A stretch of DNA of 64,000 nucleotides from Pontederia crassipes (lineage: Eukaryota > Streptophyta > Magnoliopsida > Commelinales > Pontederiaceae). The DNA lies in assembly GCA_030549335.1 (NCBI GenBank), contig CM060188.1:13064501-13128500 (forward strand), read 5' to 3'. Positions 1-11,901 of this stretch are shown one piece after another. Below the pieces are notes generated by a model, which had not been told where the DNA came from, did not search any database, and was given only the letters and a program-made list of their open reading frames with translations. Position numbers and translations under genes: made by a program. Each line of letters begins with the position of its first letter. Positions within the stretch are counted from its first letter, which is position 1.

Positions 1-1180
1 ATTAGATGCATATTCGATAAGTTTATATTAAAATTATGTGTTGAATGCTTGATCAATTGATGGTTCATTGGACGAGCTTATGTGAAATGTTATGGATCGA
101 GTTTATAGAATGCAATCATATTCTATTGGAATGGGTATCTGATATGATTCATCTTCTGATATTCGAAATATATTTATTATGTAATGAATCATGCATCGAC
201 ATCTGCTTGCAGTTGCATATATGATTATTGAAGCTAAGTGCTACATCATGATGTGAGCCAACTCTAGAGTCCAATCCATCATTATGTTCCTCAATAATAA
301 GATGAGATATGTTGGAACTAAGTGCTATACAGAGCTAAATGCTACATTGTGAGGAGTAGCGATGGAAGCCACCTCTAGAATTCGTTTCTAGAATTTACTT
401 ATCGGTATATGATATGTTTCCAGAAAGGGACGAGGTAGAATAGAAATAAGTGTTACATCGTTGATCACGATGAGAGCCACCTCTAGAATCCACCTACCGA
501 TCATTGATCAGTTAGTGATCCGTGCATACATATGAGAGTGTTGCATTGCATACGTATATTTAATACGTTTAAGTGATAATGAATGTAAATTGTGTAATGA
601 TTTTGTTTGGAATGTTATATATGTATTTAGTAAATGTATGAAGATATTGATTTTGATATTATGATTAATGCGTGTATGTTTATGTCTCCTCAAATTTATT
701 AGATGATAAAATATAACTTATGAGTTATCAGCTTACTGAGCAATTATTTGTTCATAGTATTGTTGTACACTTTTTCAGATCAGTAAAACTTTTGAAATCG
801 CGAGAGATAGTGTGGATTCTTTTTGCTACTAAGGTATTGAGAAGTCACGTGCCCCATCACGCGCATTAGATAGAAGAATTGTAGTTCTCATATTCCTCTG
901 TTGGAATATTAAGAGAATTTGATATGTACTATTTACAAAAAAGTAATTTTGTACCTTGTAAAATATAAATATTTAATGATTTTGTGGTGGTATAAATTAA
1001 GATTGTTATATGTTCTGAATGATCAATATAAATTGCGTGATTTGATTATGTATGTTACCACTTTCTTGTAATATTCAAAGGAGTTATGTATAATTTTTTT
1101 TTTTTTAAAATTATTTGATCATCTGTAAACAATCACGAGCTCTGATTTAAATCACGTTTAAATCACAATCGTGACAATTT
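1..1180 (+). repeat. Degenerate LTR-like DNA with ~105-110 bp internal repeats
   Basis: No gene is seen. A phrase built on CTAAGTGCTACAT followed by a GAGCCACCTCTAGAATCC-like tail occurs three times, near 232, 335 and 445, so a unit of about 105-110 bp is repeated. Further on, a 'cagcttactgagc' phrase near 729 and a stretch ending in 'cgtgacaatttta' near 1180 resemble the R/U5 part of plant Ty3/gypsy LTRs. No matching second LTR, primer site or target duplication is visible, and the left edge lies outside the window. The repeat is seen directly; the LTR assignment is weak inference. Confidence 0.35.
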
Positions 1181-2640
1181 TAATAAACTAAAATGTATTT
1201 CCTAAAGGATAATAAAAGAATAAATAAATTGATAATTTCCTAATCTACAAAATATAAATTTAGTAATAATTAACTATGATTGGTACAATCGAATTTTGGG
1301 ATCGTTTAGTGCTAGTAGACCATGATTCAATTTTCATAATCATCATATATATTCGTACCATTCCCGTTCAGACACTTAATTAATCAAGTATCAATTGGAC
1401 ATGGACTGAGAAAAAATTTCTTCGAGACAAATAATAATACGAATACTACATATATTATTAATAAAACGTATGTTAGTATTTCATGAAATCACATAATAAT
1501 GTGTCCTCTAAAGAAACAAAATGTAATACTTATAATGATAAGTATAATTTATAGTTTTGGTATTATTTTCCGTAGATAATAATAATAAATACTTAATAAA
1601 ATATTGTTACGTATACATGTCTAACTATCCATCTACAAAAAAAAGAGAGTAAAAAATGGTATTTTTCAATAATTAAATATAATATAAAACATACTATTAA
1701 TATTATTAAAATAAATTGTGAAAAATATTAATTTGGTTGAAACTAACTAAGGGGACTAAATTATATTATTACTTTTCTAAAAGGTGAGATAGAAGAGGAC
1801 CATGAAGGCACGTGTTAAAAATATTTTAATCTATTTTATATATGAGCGATAATAATATGTAAAATAAATTAAAATCAACGTTTAAACTAATTATTATTAT
1901 AAAAAGAATTGTAAAAGATATATGGGTCAGAGATAAATAGAGATAATATGATAAAATCTAAATAATTATAAGTATAAATTGAGTAGTATATTGAAACGTA
2001 TAACGTAGAAAAAAACTGAGATGACTCTATAATAATCTTAAATAAAAAATGATAAAATAGTACATAAATTTAAATATTTTTAAATTATAACGTAGATTAT
2101 AAAAAATAAATAATTAAAATAAATCTTATAGTTTTCAATGAAAAATAGTTTCCAATAAAAATATTATTTTATTGAACAGTGTCTTTATTATGTCGTAATA
2201 ACTATAAGAATAAAGATATCTAATAATAAACATGATTTCATGCGTATGAAAATATAATTACTTAAACCAACATTAATAGATAATTAATAAATATAACTAT
2301 TATGACAAAAAATATATTAATTATAAACTATATAATTAATTTTTGAGTAAGCTTTGTGCATCACACAAGTTAATAGACTAGTATATTAGTAAAGTTACAA
2401 ATAATCTTGGATTGAGTAAAGAGTCTGTGATGTCGCTTCAAGTGGGGTTATGAGATATTATTGCTATTAAATAATGATTAAAAAAGTAGTAAATGATTGG
2501 ACAAAATGGATAATAAATTACTAGTCCATAAGGGCATCTAATTTTGATTTGTATTTATAAAATCATTAATTGATATAGTTTATGTTTCCCATTCGAATTT
2601 TGAATTAGCATTTCAGGGCATTATTTCATGATATTGTCCA
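1181..2640. other. AT-rich intergenic DNA, nothing recognised
   Basis: Very AT-rich sequence with stop codons throughout in every frame. I see no open frame of interest, no RNA gene and no clear terminal repeat. Confidence 0.5.
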
Positions 2641-3140
2641 TTTAGAAACTTCATCCGCATGATTTTACTACTACTCCATCTTAGAGGATTCCAACATATA
2701 TATTATATATTTGACCATATATAATATTTTCTTACCGGCGCGTGATACCCATCACGTTCGTGCCTTTCGTTGCTTGAGGGAAATTGTCTTCGAGCTTAGT
2801 TCTCCATTGTAGCACTTCTATATACTTTATAGTAGCGGTATAATTTACTTTGTAACAGTCTATAATTAGTATAAATATGTGTTAAGTCGTGTATTGATCG
2901 AAGCTTGTATATAGTTGTAATCATCTTTACATTTGAATAGAAAATTACTTTTCTTCTTCATCTTCTTCCTTTGCAACACGGTTGTTGCTTCCCCTCTTCT
3001 TTCTCTATGGTGCTCGTGAACCCAGACAATATCAAGATCACGGCCAATGATGCATATCACAGACGCTAATCGATGGTTCTCCTTTTCTACATGATTTTCT
3101 TTCTCCTTACATTTTGTCTTGTTTTCCCTCATGTATCATT
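2640..3140. repeat. Dispersed repeat, related to 23531-23780
   Basis: The segment from about 2803 ('ccattgtagcac', then 'tatagtagcgg', 'ttactttgtaacagtc', 'aattagtataa') matches the segment just right of the CACTA element at about 23536 with many substitutions. Both continue into a CTTCTTC-rich stretch and a 'gtgaacccaga'/'gtgacccacaag' phrase. Near 2683 a reversed copy of a typical copia LTR start (TGTTGGAATCC on the minus strand) is visible. Likely a decayed LTR fragment; family not determined. Confidence 0.4.
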
Positions 3141-3870
3141 TCTTTTAGCAAATGATTAGGTCTGTCACTGATCAAGTTATCATTCCTCTCTTCTTCATCA
3201 TATATAGTGTTTGTTCTATCCTTAGATTCAATGGTCATTCTACGATCTTCTTACTCGTTTATTTTTCTATGTTTCTATGTTTCCACGTTTTCTTGTTCTC
3301 TTGCTTCTTTGACTCTTTTAGTCATTGTCTCAGTCCAGTTCCTTCAATGTTTCTATTGTGATCCAGTTATCTCTGACGTTTTTTCCACTCTTCTTGGTCT
3401 TCGACAAGTTGTTAATCGGCGTTTGAGATACGACATTTTGATCATCATTTTTTCCTTCCATCTCTAGCTGCAGCATTATTTTTTCCTCAAGTCACCACTT
3501 CTTCGACAATGGATCGCATACAAGGTCTCCTTAGATCGTCGCTTCTTGGGCGATCGATTGCGTACAAAGCCCTCCTTAGTACTACATTTAATCTTATTTC
3601 AAATTATTTTTTAATAGCATGCATCATTTTATGAGCTTATTTATATTGATTTTACAAAAATAAAAATCTACCAAAATATTGTATTTTATTTCAAGGAAGC
3701 AAGCAAATTGAATTATGAAGAAAACAGAGAAAATCATACTCGAATATGAGTTAAAACAAAACCAGTAAATGAAAAACAATAACAGATGGAAATTGGTTGT
3801 CATGGGTGGACCATGAAACTTTTCAAGGGTCATGAAACAGGGCCGTTAAATCATTGTAACGGGCCATTAA
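3141..3870. other. Intergenic, nothing recognised
   Basis: Short overlapping open frames between 3152 and 3467 give Ser/Phe/Leu-rich peptides without recognisable domains, and I do not regard them as genes. No RNA gene or terminal repeat is seen. Confidence 0.45.
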
Positions 3871-5470
3871 ATGCATTTTTCTACCTGAGAAAATTGTTTG
3901 AGACACGACTGTGATCAAACTTTTACATGCCGTAAAATTTATGTTTTCACACATTGTAAGGTCCGTGAAACTCCTGTCACGAGCTGTGAAAATCCATTTT
4001 GAGTCTGGTTCGGACACTGTTCATGCCATTAAAATGTTGTCACATGCTGTGACAGATTGCAAATCCAAGTTTTAGACAAAATTTTGAAGAAATTTTAATT
4101 ACGCAAGGATTTCAACTCATACTATATGAATCCAAGATGATTTGGAAACATATTATGGATCAAACTTTGTAATTTGACAAGTCAAAATTTTAGAAATGAA
4201 TCCATTTTGAATTTTTTCTTATTTTGACATAAAAAAATTTTGTTTCTTCTCAAATCACATAGAAATTACAACCTTATATAGAAAATATGCTAAGGCCTGT
4301 AATCAGAACTTTGAAGCAAAAAACGTGAGAGAACTTCATAAGGCTCGCTGAAACAATTTTGGCCTCGGGAGGTTGATAGACCTAATGCAAGGAAATTAAA
4401 GACTAAATGCATTTTTCTACCTCAGAAAGTTGTTTGAGACACGACCGTGATCAAACTTTCACAGGCCGTAAAATTCATATTTTTACACGCTATAAGGTTC
4501 GTGAAACCCCTGTCACGGGCTGTGAAAACCCATTTTGAGTCTGATTCGAACACTGTTCATGCCATCGAAATGTTGTTACATGCTATGATAGATTGCAAAT
4601 CCGAGTTTTAGATAAAATTTTGAAGAAATTTTAATTACGCAAGAATTTTTACTCATATTATATGATCTCAAGATGATTTGAAAATATATTTTGGATCAAA
4701 TTTTGAAGTTTGACAAGTTAAAATTTTTGAAAACAATCCATTCTGAATTTTTCTTATTTTCATATAGAATTTTTTTATTTCTTCTCAAATCACATAGAAA
4801 TTTGAACCCTATATAGAGAGTATGCTAGGGCATGTAACCAGAGCTTTGAAGCAAAAAACATGAGAGAACTTAAGAAGGCTCGTTGAAACAATTTTGACCT
4901 AGGGAGGTCGATAACCTAATGCAAGAAAATTAAAGACTAAATGCATTTTTCTACCTCAGAAAGTTGTTTGAGACACGACCGTGATCAAACTTTCACAGGT
5001 CGTAAAATTCATGTTTTTACACACTGTAATGTTCGTGCTATCACGACATGTGAAAACTCATTTTGAGCCTGATTCGAACATTGTTCATGCCATTAAAATG
5101 TTTTTACATGCTATGACAGATTGCAAATCTGAGTTTTAGACAAAATTTTGAAGAAATTTTAATTACGCAAGGATTTCTACTCATACTATATGATCTCAAG
5201 ATGATTTGGAAATATATTATGGAACAAATTTTGAAGTTTGACAAGTAAAAATTTTAGAAATGAATCCATTCTGAATTTTTCTTATTTTGACGTAATTTTT
5301 TTTTCGTTTCTTCTCAATTCACATAGAAATTTGAAGCCTATATAGAGAGTATGCTAGGGGCTGTAACCAAAGCTTTGAAGCAAAAAATGTGAGAGAACTT
5401 CAGAAGGCTCGCTGAAATAATTTTGGCCTAGGGAGGTCGATAGACCTAATGCAAGAGAATTAAAGACTAA
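3871..5470 (+). repeat. Three tandem copies of a ~535 bp unit
   Basis: The phrase 'atgcatttttctacct' begins at 3871, 4407 and 4941, giving periods of 536 and 534 bp. Each copy runs through a GAGACACGAC phrase, a 'tgaaacccctgtcacgggctgtgaaa' phrase (degraded in copy 3), 'actgttcatgcca', an AT-rich middle and an end close to 'taatgcaagaaaattaaagactaa'. Copies differ by scattered substitutions and small indels, so the array is old. Long non-coding tandem arrays with 'cacgggctgtga' phrases are typical of the 3' untranslated regions of Tat/Ogre-type gypsy elements. That link is inference, since no coding region of such an element adjoins. Confidence 0.75.
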
Positions 5471-5488
5471 AAATAAAGGAGTACGCCT

Positions 5489-5558
5489 TGTTGGTGGGAT
5501 TCGAACTCATGATCTTTTGATCTCCAAATAATGGTGTGCGACACTGCGCTACACCCTT
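5489..5558 (-). repeat. Decayed tRNA-like sequence (tRNA pseudogene or SINE head)
   Basis: On the minus strand the sequence reads GTGTAGCGCAGTG (A-box-like), then about 30 bases, then GAGTTCGAATCCC (close to a B box), spaced as in a tRNA gene. The T stem is only partly paired and the acceptor halves do not pair, so it is not a working tRNA. It sits at the edge of the ~535 bp tandem array. It could be a SINE head or an old tRNA pseudogene; I cannot name the amino acid. Confidence 0.4.
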
Positions 5559-6152
5559 GTTCCCTATTATGTTTTATTACTTGAGCTAATAGTGCACTTG
5601 TTAACATTTAATTATTATCAATTCTCACATCAATCGCCACGATGATAGATCATGTTTTTCTTCCGAGAGATGATCGTCATGTGTTTGATCTTTTTTCCAT
5701 ATGATTTATACTTTGTTCGTTGATCCCTTCTTTCCATTTGTTTACTTCTCCAGCGTCTCATTCCGCTCCTTCGATTCTTCTTCTTTTTTGACTCCGAATC
5801 TCTGATTGCCTATAGATTACAACTAATTTTTTCCTTATGGTCATCATTCTTGTTCTTGATTGGGAACTGGACACAGGGGCACATTTGCCGATGTTCTTCT
5901 TTACAGCTTTGACGGATTGTAGGCGCGTCTTCTTCTTTTTGGCAATGAGTTCATTCTGTTGGTTATTGAAATTGTTCATGCTTGCATCCATGGCCATAGA
6001 TTCAAATGGTTGTGTTAGGCGAGCTGTGTGCTCTAGTCTCTCATCGACGATCATCGACGTGACGTGTTGTGTCATTCAAGTTGGCGTTATTTGACGCCTC
6101 TTAAGTCTTAATCTCCAACTAGAGGGGGCATGTTGAAATCCATCACGTATGT
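5559..6152. other. Transposon-derived spacer, weak gag-like frame
   Basis: The first part ('attacttgagctaatagtgcacttg') resembles the end of the LTR at 12690-12740, so it is probably LTR debris. A minus-strand frame at 5758-6075 encodes 105 residues, basic at its C-terminal half (an IAKKKKTR run). It could be a gag remnant but has no diagnostic motif. A 'tagagggggca' purine tract at 6120-6130 followed by TGTTGAAATCC looks like a polypurine tract plus an LTR start, again without a partner. Confidence 0.3.
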
Positions 6153-8441
6153 TGTAATGCCCGGCCCATAACCCACTAATTAAAATTTAAAAGTTTAAAT
6201 TTAGGAATTTAAAAAAAAATTGTGTACGAGAGAATCGGACATGGATGATCGATTCTCGCTCTCTCCCTCACCCCACTCCCCCACGAACTCCTCTCCTCAC
6301 TCCCTCAACTCTCGCCGTGATCACCCCCCCCCCCCACGAGAGAAGGCGGCAGCTGCTATATGAGGGAGTGAAGAGGGCTCCCTCGTACCCCTTTGGTCTC
6401 CCCACTCTCGGCCGCCTCCCTCCTCTCTTCTTCTTCTTCCTTTTCGGCGAACTCCGACGAGCGAACGAACGATTAGCGAATTGAGGTCGAGTGCCCAAAT
6501 GAGCCAAGAACAGACGAACCGACCTCCCTCGACACCTCCTCAAGGACTGGGCGCGCACTCTCGCCAATCGAGAACATCCGACAATCCATCGGAACGATGT
6601 CAGCGACCACAGCAACCGAAAAATGAACGATAGAGGAACCATAGACATAAAAATTCCCTAGACGAAGAAATGTAGATCATATGCTGTGAATTATGATTCC
6701 ATTATGGCTTAGAGATGTTTAGCAATGTTTTTCGTATTGAAATTATCGTGATTCGACGATCGGAGGCCGGTCGAAATCCCAAAAATCGATCGGCGACTTT
6801 GTTTCATCTTTAGAATCAGTCGACCGATTCAACAAGATCGGTCGACCGATCTATTGGAAACTACGTCGACTGGATTGCGGTCGACCGATCCGACAAAAAC
6901 CGCTGAGCCTGATTGCACATGATTGGCCGACCGATTCCTATAATGGTCGACCGATCCTGCCACAATGACCGACCGACCGATTCACGCCGAATGATCGACC
7001 GGATCATTAAGAGGAATCAATCAACCGAGAGTAGAATCGGTCGACCGGCCCCTTGGGTGATCGATCGACTCGGCCATATCGGTCGACCGGTCCAGAGAGA
7101 GGAAAACCATGAACCTCACAATGAAATGACTAAAATGTCCTTGAGGGGTCAAAGCAATTGTAATCAATGCTGAACCTTCAACTGGCCACTGTTGGCCATG
7201 TCCATTATGGTAAAACAAGTAACGGACCCTTCATCCGCAGAAAGGGGACCAGACTTTACCCCTTCTTTGAATCATGATTTTGAACCCCATACTTGTAAAG
7301 AAGATAAATAAAGCAAAGAGAAATGAATGGGATAATTATGTGTTGTTCATAGTAAAGGTCAAGGTATTGTACAGTGGAGGGGCAGGTAGTTGCACTGAGG
7401 AGATAGTGTACCTACTGGTTTAACTACCATTGCTCCTGGATCACATGCCCTCTCCCACTTGTGCTCCGAATAAGAGTGACGCAGTGAACGCACTCTTCCC
7501 CCACGGGGGCATATATGAATCACATTGTTATGCCAGAGGGACAGGTATCTTAGCTGAGGAGACAGTGAACCTACGAGTCTGTAACGATCGCTGTTCCTGA
7601 GATGCAAGTCCTCTCCCACCTGTATTCCGAAAAGGTTGTGCCGAGCGTACACCTTCCCTTTTAAGGGCACCCTGTCAACATTCAGCGCAGAGACACCTCT
7701 AGCTTTTCAACTAATTAAAGTCGAGCTCGCACAGGATAACAAACATCAGGAATCTTATAGTAATGTAAAATACGTAGTCCCACACAGAGTATAACAGAGT
7801 ATGGTAATGAATAACAGATCACGATAAATGACAACAGAACAAGGCAATGGACAACAAAGTATGGTAATGGATAACAGAGAATGATAATGGTTCAGTGAGC
7901 ATAGCATTGTATAAAGCATTGTTAAAGTAAAAAGTAAAGTAATTGATTATTGATTATCATTTCATCATCTATAACTCTATAAGTACTGGGCATTAGCTTA
8001 CGGGCATTTCATGCCCCTGCTTTGAGATTTTGCAGGTGAGAACCCTGCTTAAGGAGGAGGTGGATAATGCAGAGCTTCAGGATGGCGGCACATGACTTGC
8101 AACGACCACAACTTTCCGCCATTTTTATTTTGCATTAGAATTATCTGATGTTGTAAATATGAAACACTTGAGTTTTCCTTTTTAGCCTTGCATTTGTTGA
8201 TATTTTCAGAACTATGATTGTTTCCTTATTTCTTTTGAATTATCTCATGTCATGTGACATTTGTTGATTCACAATGATATCTCTTTCACATTTTCATATC
8301 ATTATTATTTTCCTATCATTTCTATTGCCACGTGAGGCATTTGTTGACCAGTCAAAGTCAAGTAGTCATAGACAGTGACAGCGCTCCCTTGGTCAGTCTG
8401 ACTGCCAGCGTGGCGGGAGAGCGAATTTTGAGGGCGTTACA
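6153..8441 (+). repeat. 5' LTR of the gypsy element (2289 bp)
   Basis: Begins TGTAATGCCCGG and ends GGGCGTTACA, so it has the usual TG...CA ends, and matches 19348-21520 almost throughout. Inside are a C-run near 6327, a cluster of GGTCGACC-type palindromes at 6820-7100 and a run of 'gtaatggataacagag'-type short repeats at 7800-7890. Long open frames crossing it on either strand are not retrotransposon genes. Confidence 0.92.
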
Positions 8442-8444
8442 ATT

Positions 8445-8457
8445 TGGTATCATAGCC
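8445..8457 (+). other. Primer-binding site (initiator Met-tRNA)
   Basis: TGGTATCATAGCC starts three bases after the 5' LTR. It differs by one base (T for G) from the usual plant PBS TGGTATCAGAGCC, which is complementary to the 3' end of initiator Met-tRNA. Confidence 0.85.
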
Positions 8458-8674
8458 TAAGTTCTTAGCTCACATTGTTCATAGTAGAGTATAGTCCAGT
8501 GTCATTGTCATTCATAACAGAGTATAAATTGCATTGTCCTCATTGTCTATTGGTCTCATAGTCAGAGTAAAGTCATGTGCAAGCTTCCTGAGCAACTACG
8601 ACTCCACTTCTCAAGTAAGTACTAGTGAATTGTTCAGATGGATTATTTTATATTGAGGTAACCTGCTTTAATAG

Positions 8675-9139
8675 ATGCCTCTCCGCCGCATAACTTCGAG
8701 AGTAGTGCGCGCCAGTAGCAGAGTCTTTTGGGTGGCTGAAGCCACTATGCACCCTCCGACTCCAGTGACTTCGGAGCAGATCCGAGCACGAGCACGAGCA
8801 CAGGGCTGCAAACATGGCCGTGACATCTCGACCCCACCACCGCCAGCTCGAGAGATTCAGGAGGAATCCGATTTGGAAAGCGTGGGCAGCAACTACCCGA
8901 TAATGTCGCCCACCTCATCTGAAACACCTGAAGGGACTGAACCCGGCAGTGAATTGCAATGTCCGGAACAGAACAATGTAGTAACAAGCCCGAGCAGCCC
9001 TCCAAGTCCGCCCTATTGCATCGCCTGCATAGAGTTCGGACACTACATTAAAGATTGCCCAGAATGGGCTGAATATAAAAGGAGCTCCAAGGGGAGACTT
9101 CCTGACGCGATGAGTAGCATGGGATTAGGGGCACTTTAG
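8675..9139 (+). CDS. Extra upstream ORF with one CCHC zinc knuckle
   Basis: An intact 154-residue frame lies between the primer site and gag of the gypsy element. The N-terminal part is Arg-rich, followed by a Pro/Ser/Glu-rich low-complexity stretch. Residues ~113-126 form a perfect CX2CX4HX4C knuckle (CIACIEFGHYIKDC). In these elements the knuckle usually sits at the C-terminus of Gag, and a separate Gag with its own knuckle follows downstream, so this is an additional small protein or a detached Gag-like segment. A nucleic-acid-binding role is inferred from the knuckle only. It is striking that it stays open while gag-pol has decayed. Confidence 0.55.
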   Translation: MPLRRITSRVVRASSRVFWVAEATMHPPTPVTSEQIRARARAQGCKHGRDISTPPPPAREIQEESDLESVGSNYPIMSPTSSETPEGTEPGSELQCPEQNNVVTSPSSPPSPPYCIACIEFGHYIKDCPEWAEYKRSSKGRLPDAMSSMGLGAL

Positions 9140-9330
9140 ATGCTTAGTTTGTTTCCCTTTTCTTTGAAATAAGACTTCACTATGATGGGTTTGTCATCAT
9201 GTGAAGCACATTTGTTCATTTGTTCAGCAAAGGAAATAAAGAAATGAAAGTTATTTGAATTTAAAGAATAATTTCCATCATAACTTATCATCAATCGTGT
9301 TGTCTCTCAAAGATCCTCCCTCCAAGCAAG

Positions 9331-10370
9331 ATGCAACGACCAAGTGACGAGGTCGACGGCCGTAACGAAGAAGGGGTCCAGAATCCCCCACCACAACCAG
9401 AACGTCAGGAACGACCATCGCCTCCCTCGTGCACCATACAGGACTTCTGGAAGTTGAAGCCCGCCTATAGTGGCGAAGGAGATATAAATGTGGCAGAACA
9501 ATGGATTGATACGATGGAGGACAAATTTGAACTCCTAGACTGCCCGAAAAATAAGCAAGTGATATTCGTCGCCGACACTCTCACCAAAGAAGCGAAAGAC
9601 TGGTGGAAGGTGACCAAGGTGACCGAATTTACGGGCGTCAAGGTGGTGTCATGGGCTGACTTCCGACGGTTGTTTGAAGTCCGCTTCTTCTCTGCCTTCC
9701 AGAAGAGGATGAAGCAAAAAGAGTTTTCTCAGCTTGACCTAAGGGACAATGACGGTGGCCCAGTACCAAGCCAAGTTTGTCTGTCTCCAGAAATACACCA
9801 AGCTACCCATGGATGAGCTGGAGAAAGCCAATATTTTCATCGAGGGATTGAGTCCGGGACTAAGAGCTCAAATCCTACTCGGCAATTGTAAAACTTTTGC
9901 GGATGCAGTCCAGTTGGCCACTCTGATGGAAAGAGACCAGCAAGCGCTACGACAGGTCCGAAAAGGGCAATAAGAAGTCGGACAGGGGTCCAACTCCAAC
10001 AGTTCAGAAGAAACAATTATCACCAACGGCGGGACCAGCGACGGGAGAATCGTCCCCGACCGTACCCTGCCCCACAACAAATCGAACGGCCTCATTATGA
10101 GTAGTAGCCCCGACCACCTCTACCACCACCTCATCAGCCTTAGCAAGCACCAGCACAACAACAACCTCAGCAGAGACAACCCTAACAACCGGCAAGGAGA
10201 CCGGCACAACAGAGGCCCCAACAACCCAGAGCTCCTCAGGCACAACTAGTGCAAGGTAAGAAGGTTCTGTGTAACACTTGTGGCAGGACTCATGCTGGAG
10301 TATGCCGCATGAACACCGGCACCTGCTATCATTGTGGCGTGATGTGCCACTTTTCCCGGGACTGTTCATA
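9331..10370 (+). pseudogene. gag of the gypsy element, frameshifted
   Basis: Encodes the capsid/nucleocapsid precursor that packages element RNA. The start at 9331 is followed by a retrotransposon Gag domain (WKLKPAYSGEGD, then WIDTMEDKFELL, then a tryptophan-rich KDWWK). Near 9745 the frame shifts: the continuation (VAQYQAKFVCLQKY, then IFIEGLSPGLRAQIL) is in another frame and meets a stop at 9971. A later frame carries a cysteine knuckle near 10315 (CYHCGVMCHFSRDC) in which the usual glycine before His is Cys, ending in a stop at 10368. It cannot give a full-length Gag. Confidence 0.85.
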
Positions 10371-10439
10371 GCGCAAGCCCCTAGTGCAACGAAGACTCTT
10401 CAACCTGGAAGAGGATGCACAGTAGAATGACGCAGATGT

Positions 10440-11901
10440 CATTCGAGGTACGCTTTGTATTGCCAAGCTACCTACTATCATTTTATTTGATTCTGGAGCC
10501 ACTCATTCTTTCATATCTGAAGAGTGTGCTATCACTTTGGGGATACCTGCTATAAATCTAGAACCTAACATGACCATTCTTATCCCACAAGGAACACTAC
10601 GAACTACTAGATACTTAGCTGATGTATCAGTAGAAATTGATAACAGGAACTTTCCTGCTAACTTGATCATAATACACATAAGGGATTATGATGTCATCCT
10701 GGGCATGGACTGGTTAGCTCGTCATGACGCTACCATCATGTGCAAGCAAAAGAAGATGGTGATAGGAGCAAACATTAAAGAGAAAGTCACAGTTAGAGGT
10801 ATACATCGAAAGGAACCCAAGGTCGTCATATCAGCAATGAAGGCTCAAAAATTGCTCAAGCAAGGTTGCAGAGGATTTCTGGCAAGCGTGACAAAGGTGT
10901 AAGCTCCTACCAAAACCTCTCAAGACATATACGTCGTGAGGGAATTTCCGGACTTGTTCCCTGAGAATGTCAGTGGTCTACTACCGAAGAGAGATATTGA
11001 CTTCCACATTGAGCTAGTACCAGGCACAACACTAATTTCCAAGGCTCCGTACCACATGGCCCCTGCAGAGATGAAGGAACTGAAGACACAAATTCAGGAG
11101 TTATTGGACAAAGGCTTCACCAGGCCCAGTGTCTCACCATGGGGTACTTCGGTCCTTTTAGTCAAGAAGAAGGACAAATCAATGAGGCTGTGCATAAATT
11201 ACCGGATGCTCAACAAGGTCACGGTAAAGAACAAGTACCCCCTTTCTCGCATTGACGACTTGTTCGATCAGCTCGCCAATGCCAAAGTATTCTCCAAGAT
11301 TGATCTGCGAAGCGATTATCATCAGCTCAGAGTAGCAGAGGAAGATATCCCAAAATGACCTTCAAGTCACGGTATGGACACTACGAATTTCTTGTCATGC
11401 CGTTTGGATTAACTAATGCTCCTGCAGCATTTATGAACCTGATGAACCGGACGTTCAACGAACATCTCGACAAGTTCGTGATCTTTTTTGTGGATGATAT
11501 TCTCATATATTGACCCAATGTGGAACAACATAAGGAACATCTGAGGATCGTCTTGGAAATATTGCGAGCAAAGAAATTGTTTGCAAAGTTCTCCAAATAC
11601 GAATTTTGGATGGATCAAACGATGTTCCTTGGGCACATCGTTTCCAAAGATGAAATATCAGTGGACCCGGCTAAGGTCGAGGCAGTGTCAAATTGGACTC
11701 AGCCGAAGAACGTCTCAGAGATCAGAAGTTTCCTCGGTCTAGTGGGGTATTATAGAAGATTCATCAAAGATTTTTTCAAACTGGCACTACCTTTGACCAA
11801 GCTCACTAGGAAGGGCGAAAAGTTTATTTGGTCCACAAAGTGTGAAGAAAGCTTTCAAGAGTTGAAGAAGCGGTTGACTTCCGCACCCATACTCATATTA
11901 C
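10440..11901 (+). pseudogene. Protease and reverse transcriptase part of pol, broken
   Basis: The aspartic protease core is LFDSGATHSFIS near 10486, with the flap-side motif VILGMDWLARHDA near 10693. A stop at 10900 separates it from RT, which starts with [17 protein letters not shown] motifs follow: [28 protein letters not shown], then [12 protein letters not shown]. One base is lost near 11355, after which the frame continues with the catalytic motif FFVDDILIY near 11484. A TGA replaces a serine codon right after it. The thumb and connection region continue to APILIL, where the Athila-like element interrupts the reading frame. The interrupted codons resume at 17388. Confidence 0.9.

Noticed and set aside
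3152-3467. Two overlapping plus-strand ORFs (69 and 86 residues)
   Set aside because: Phe/Ser/Leu-rich by T-rich composition, mutually overlapping, no homology and no promoter signals.
6245-6648. ORFs of 79 and 126 residues in the gypsy LTR, repeated at 19436-19737
   Set aside because: They lie inside LTR non-coding sequence, include the C-run, and differ in frame between the two LTR copies.
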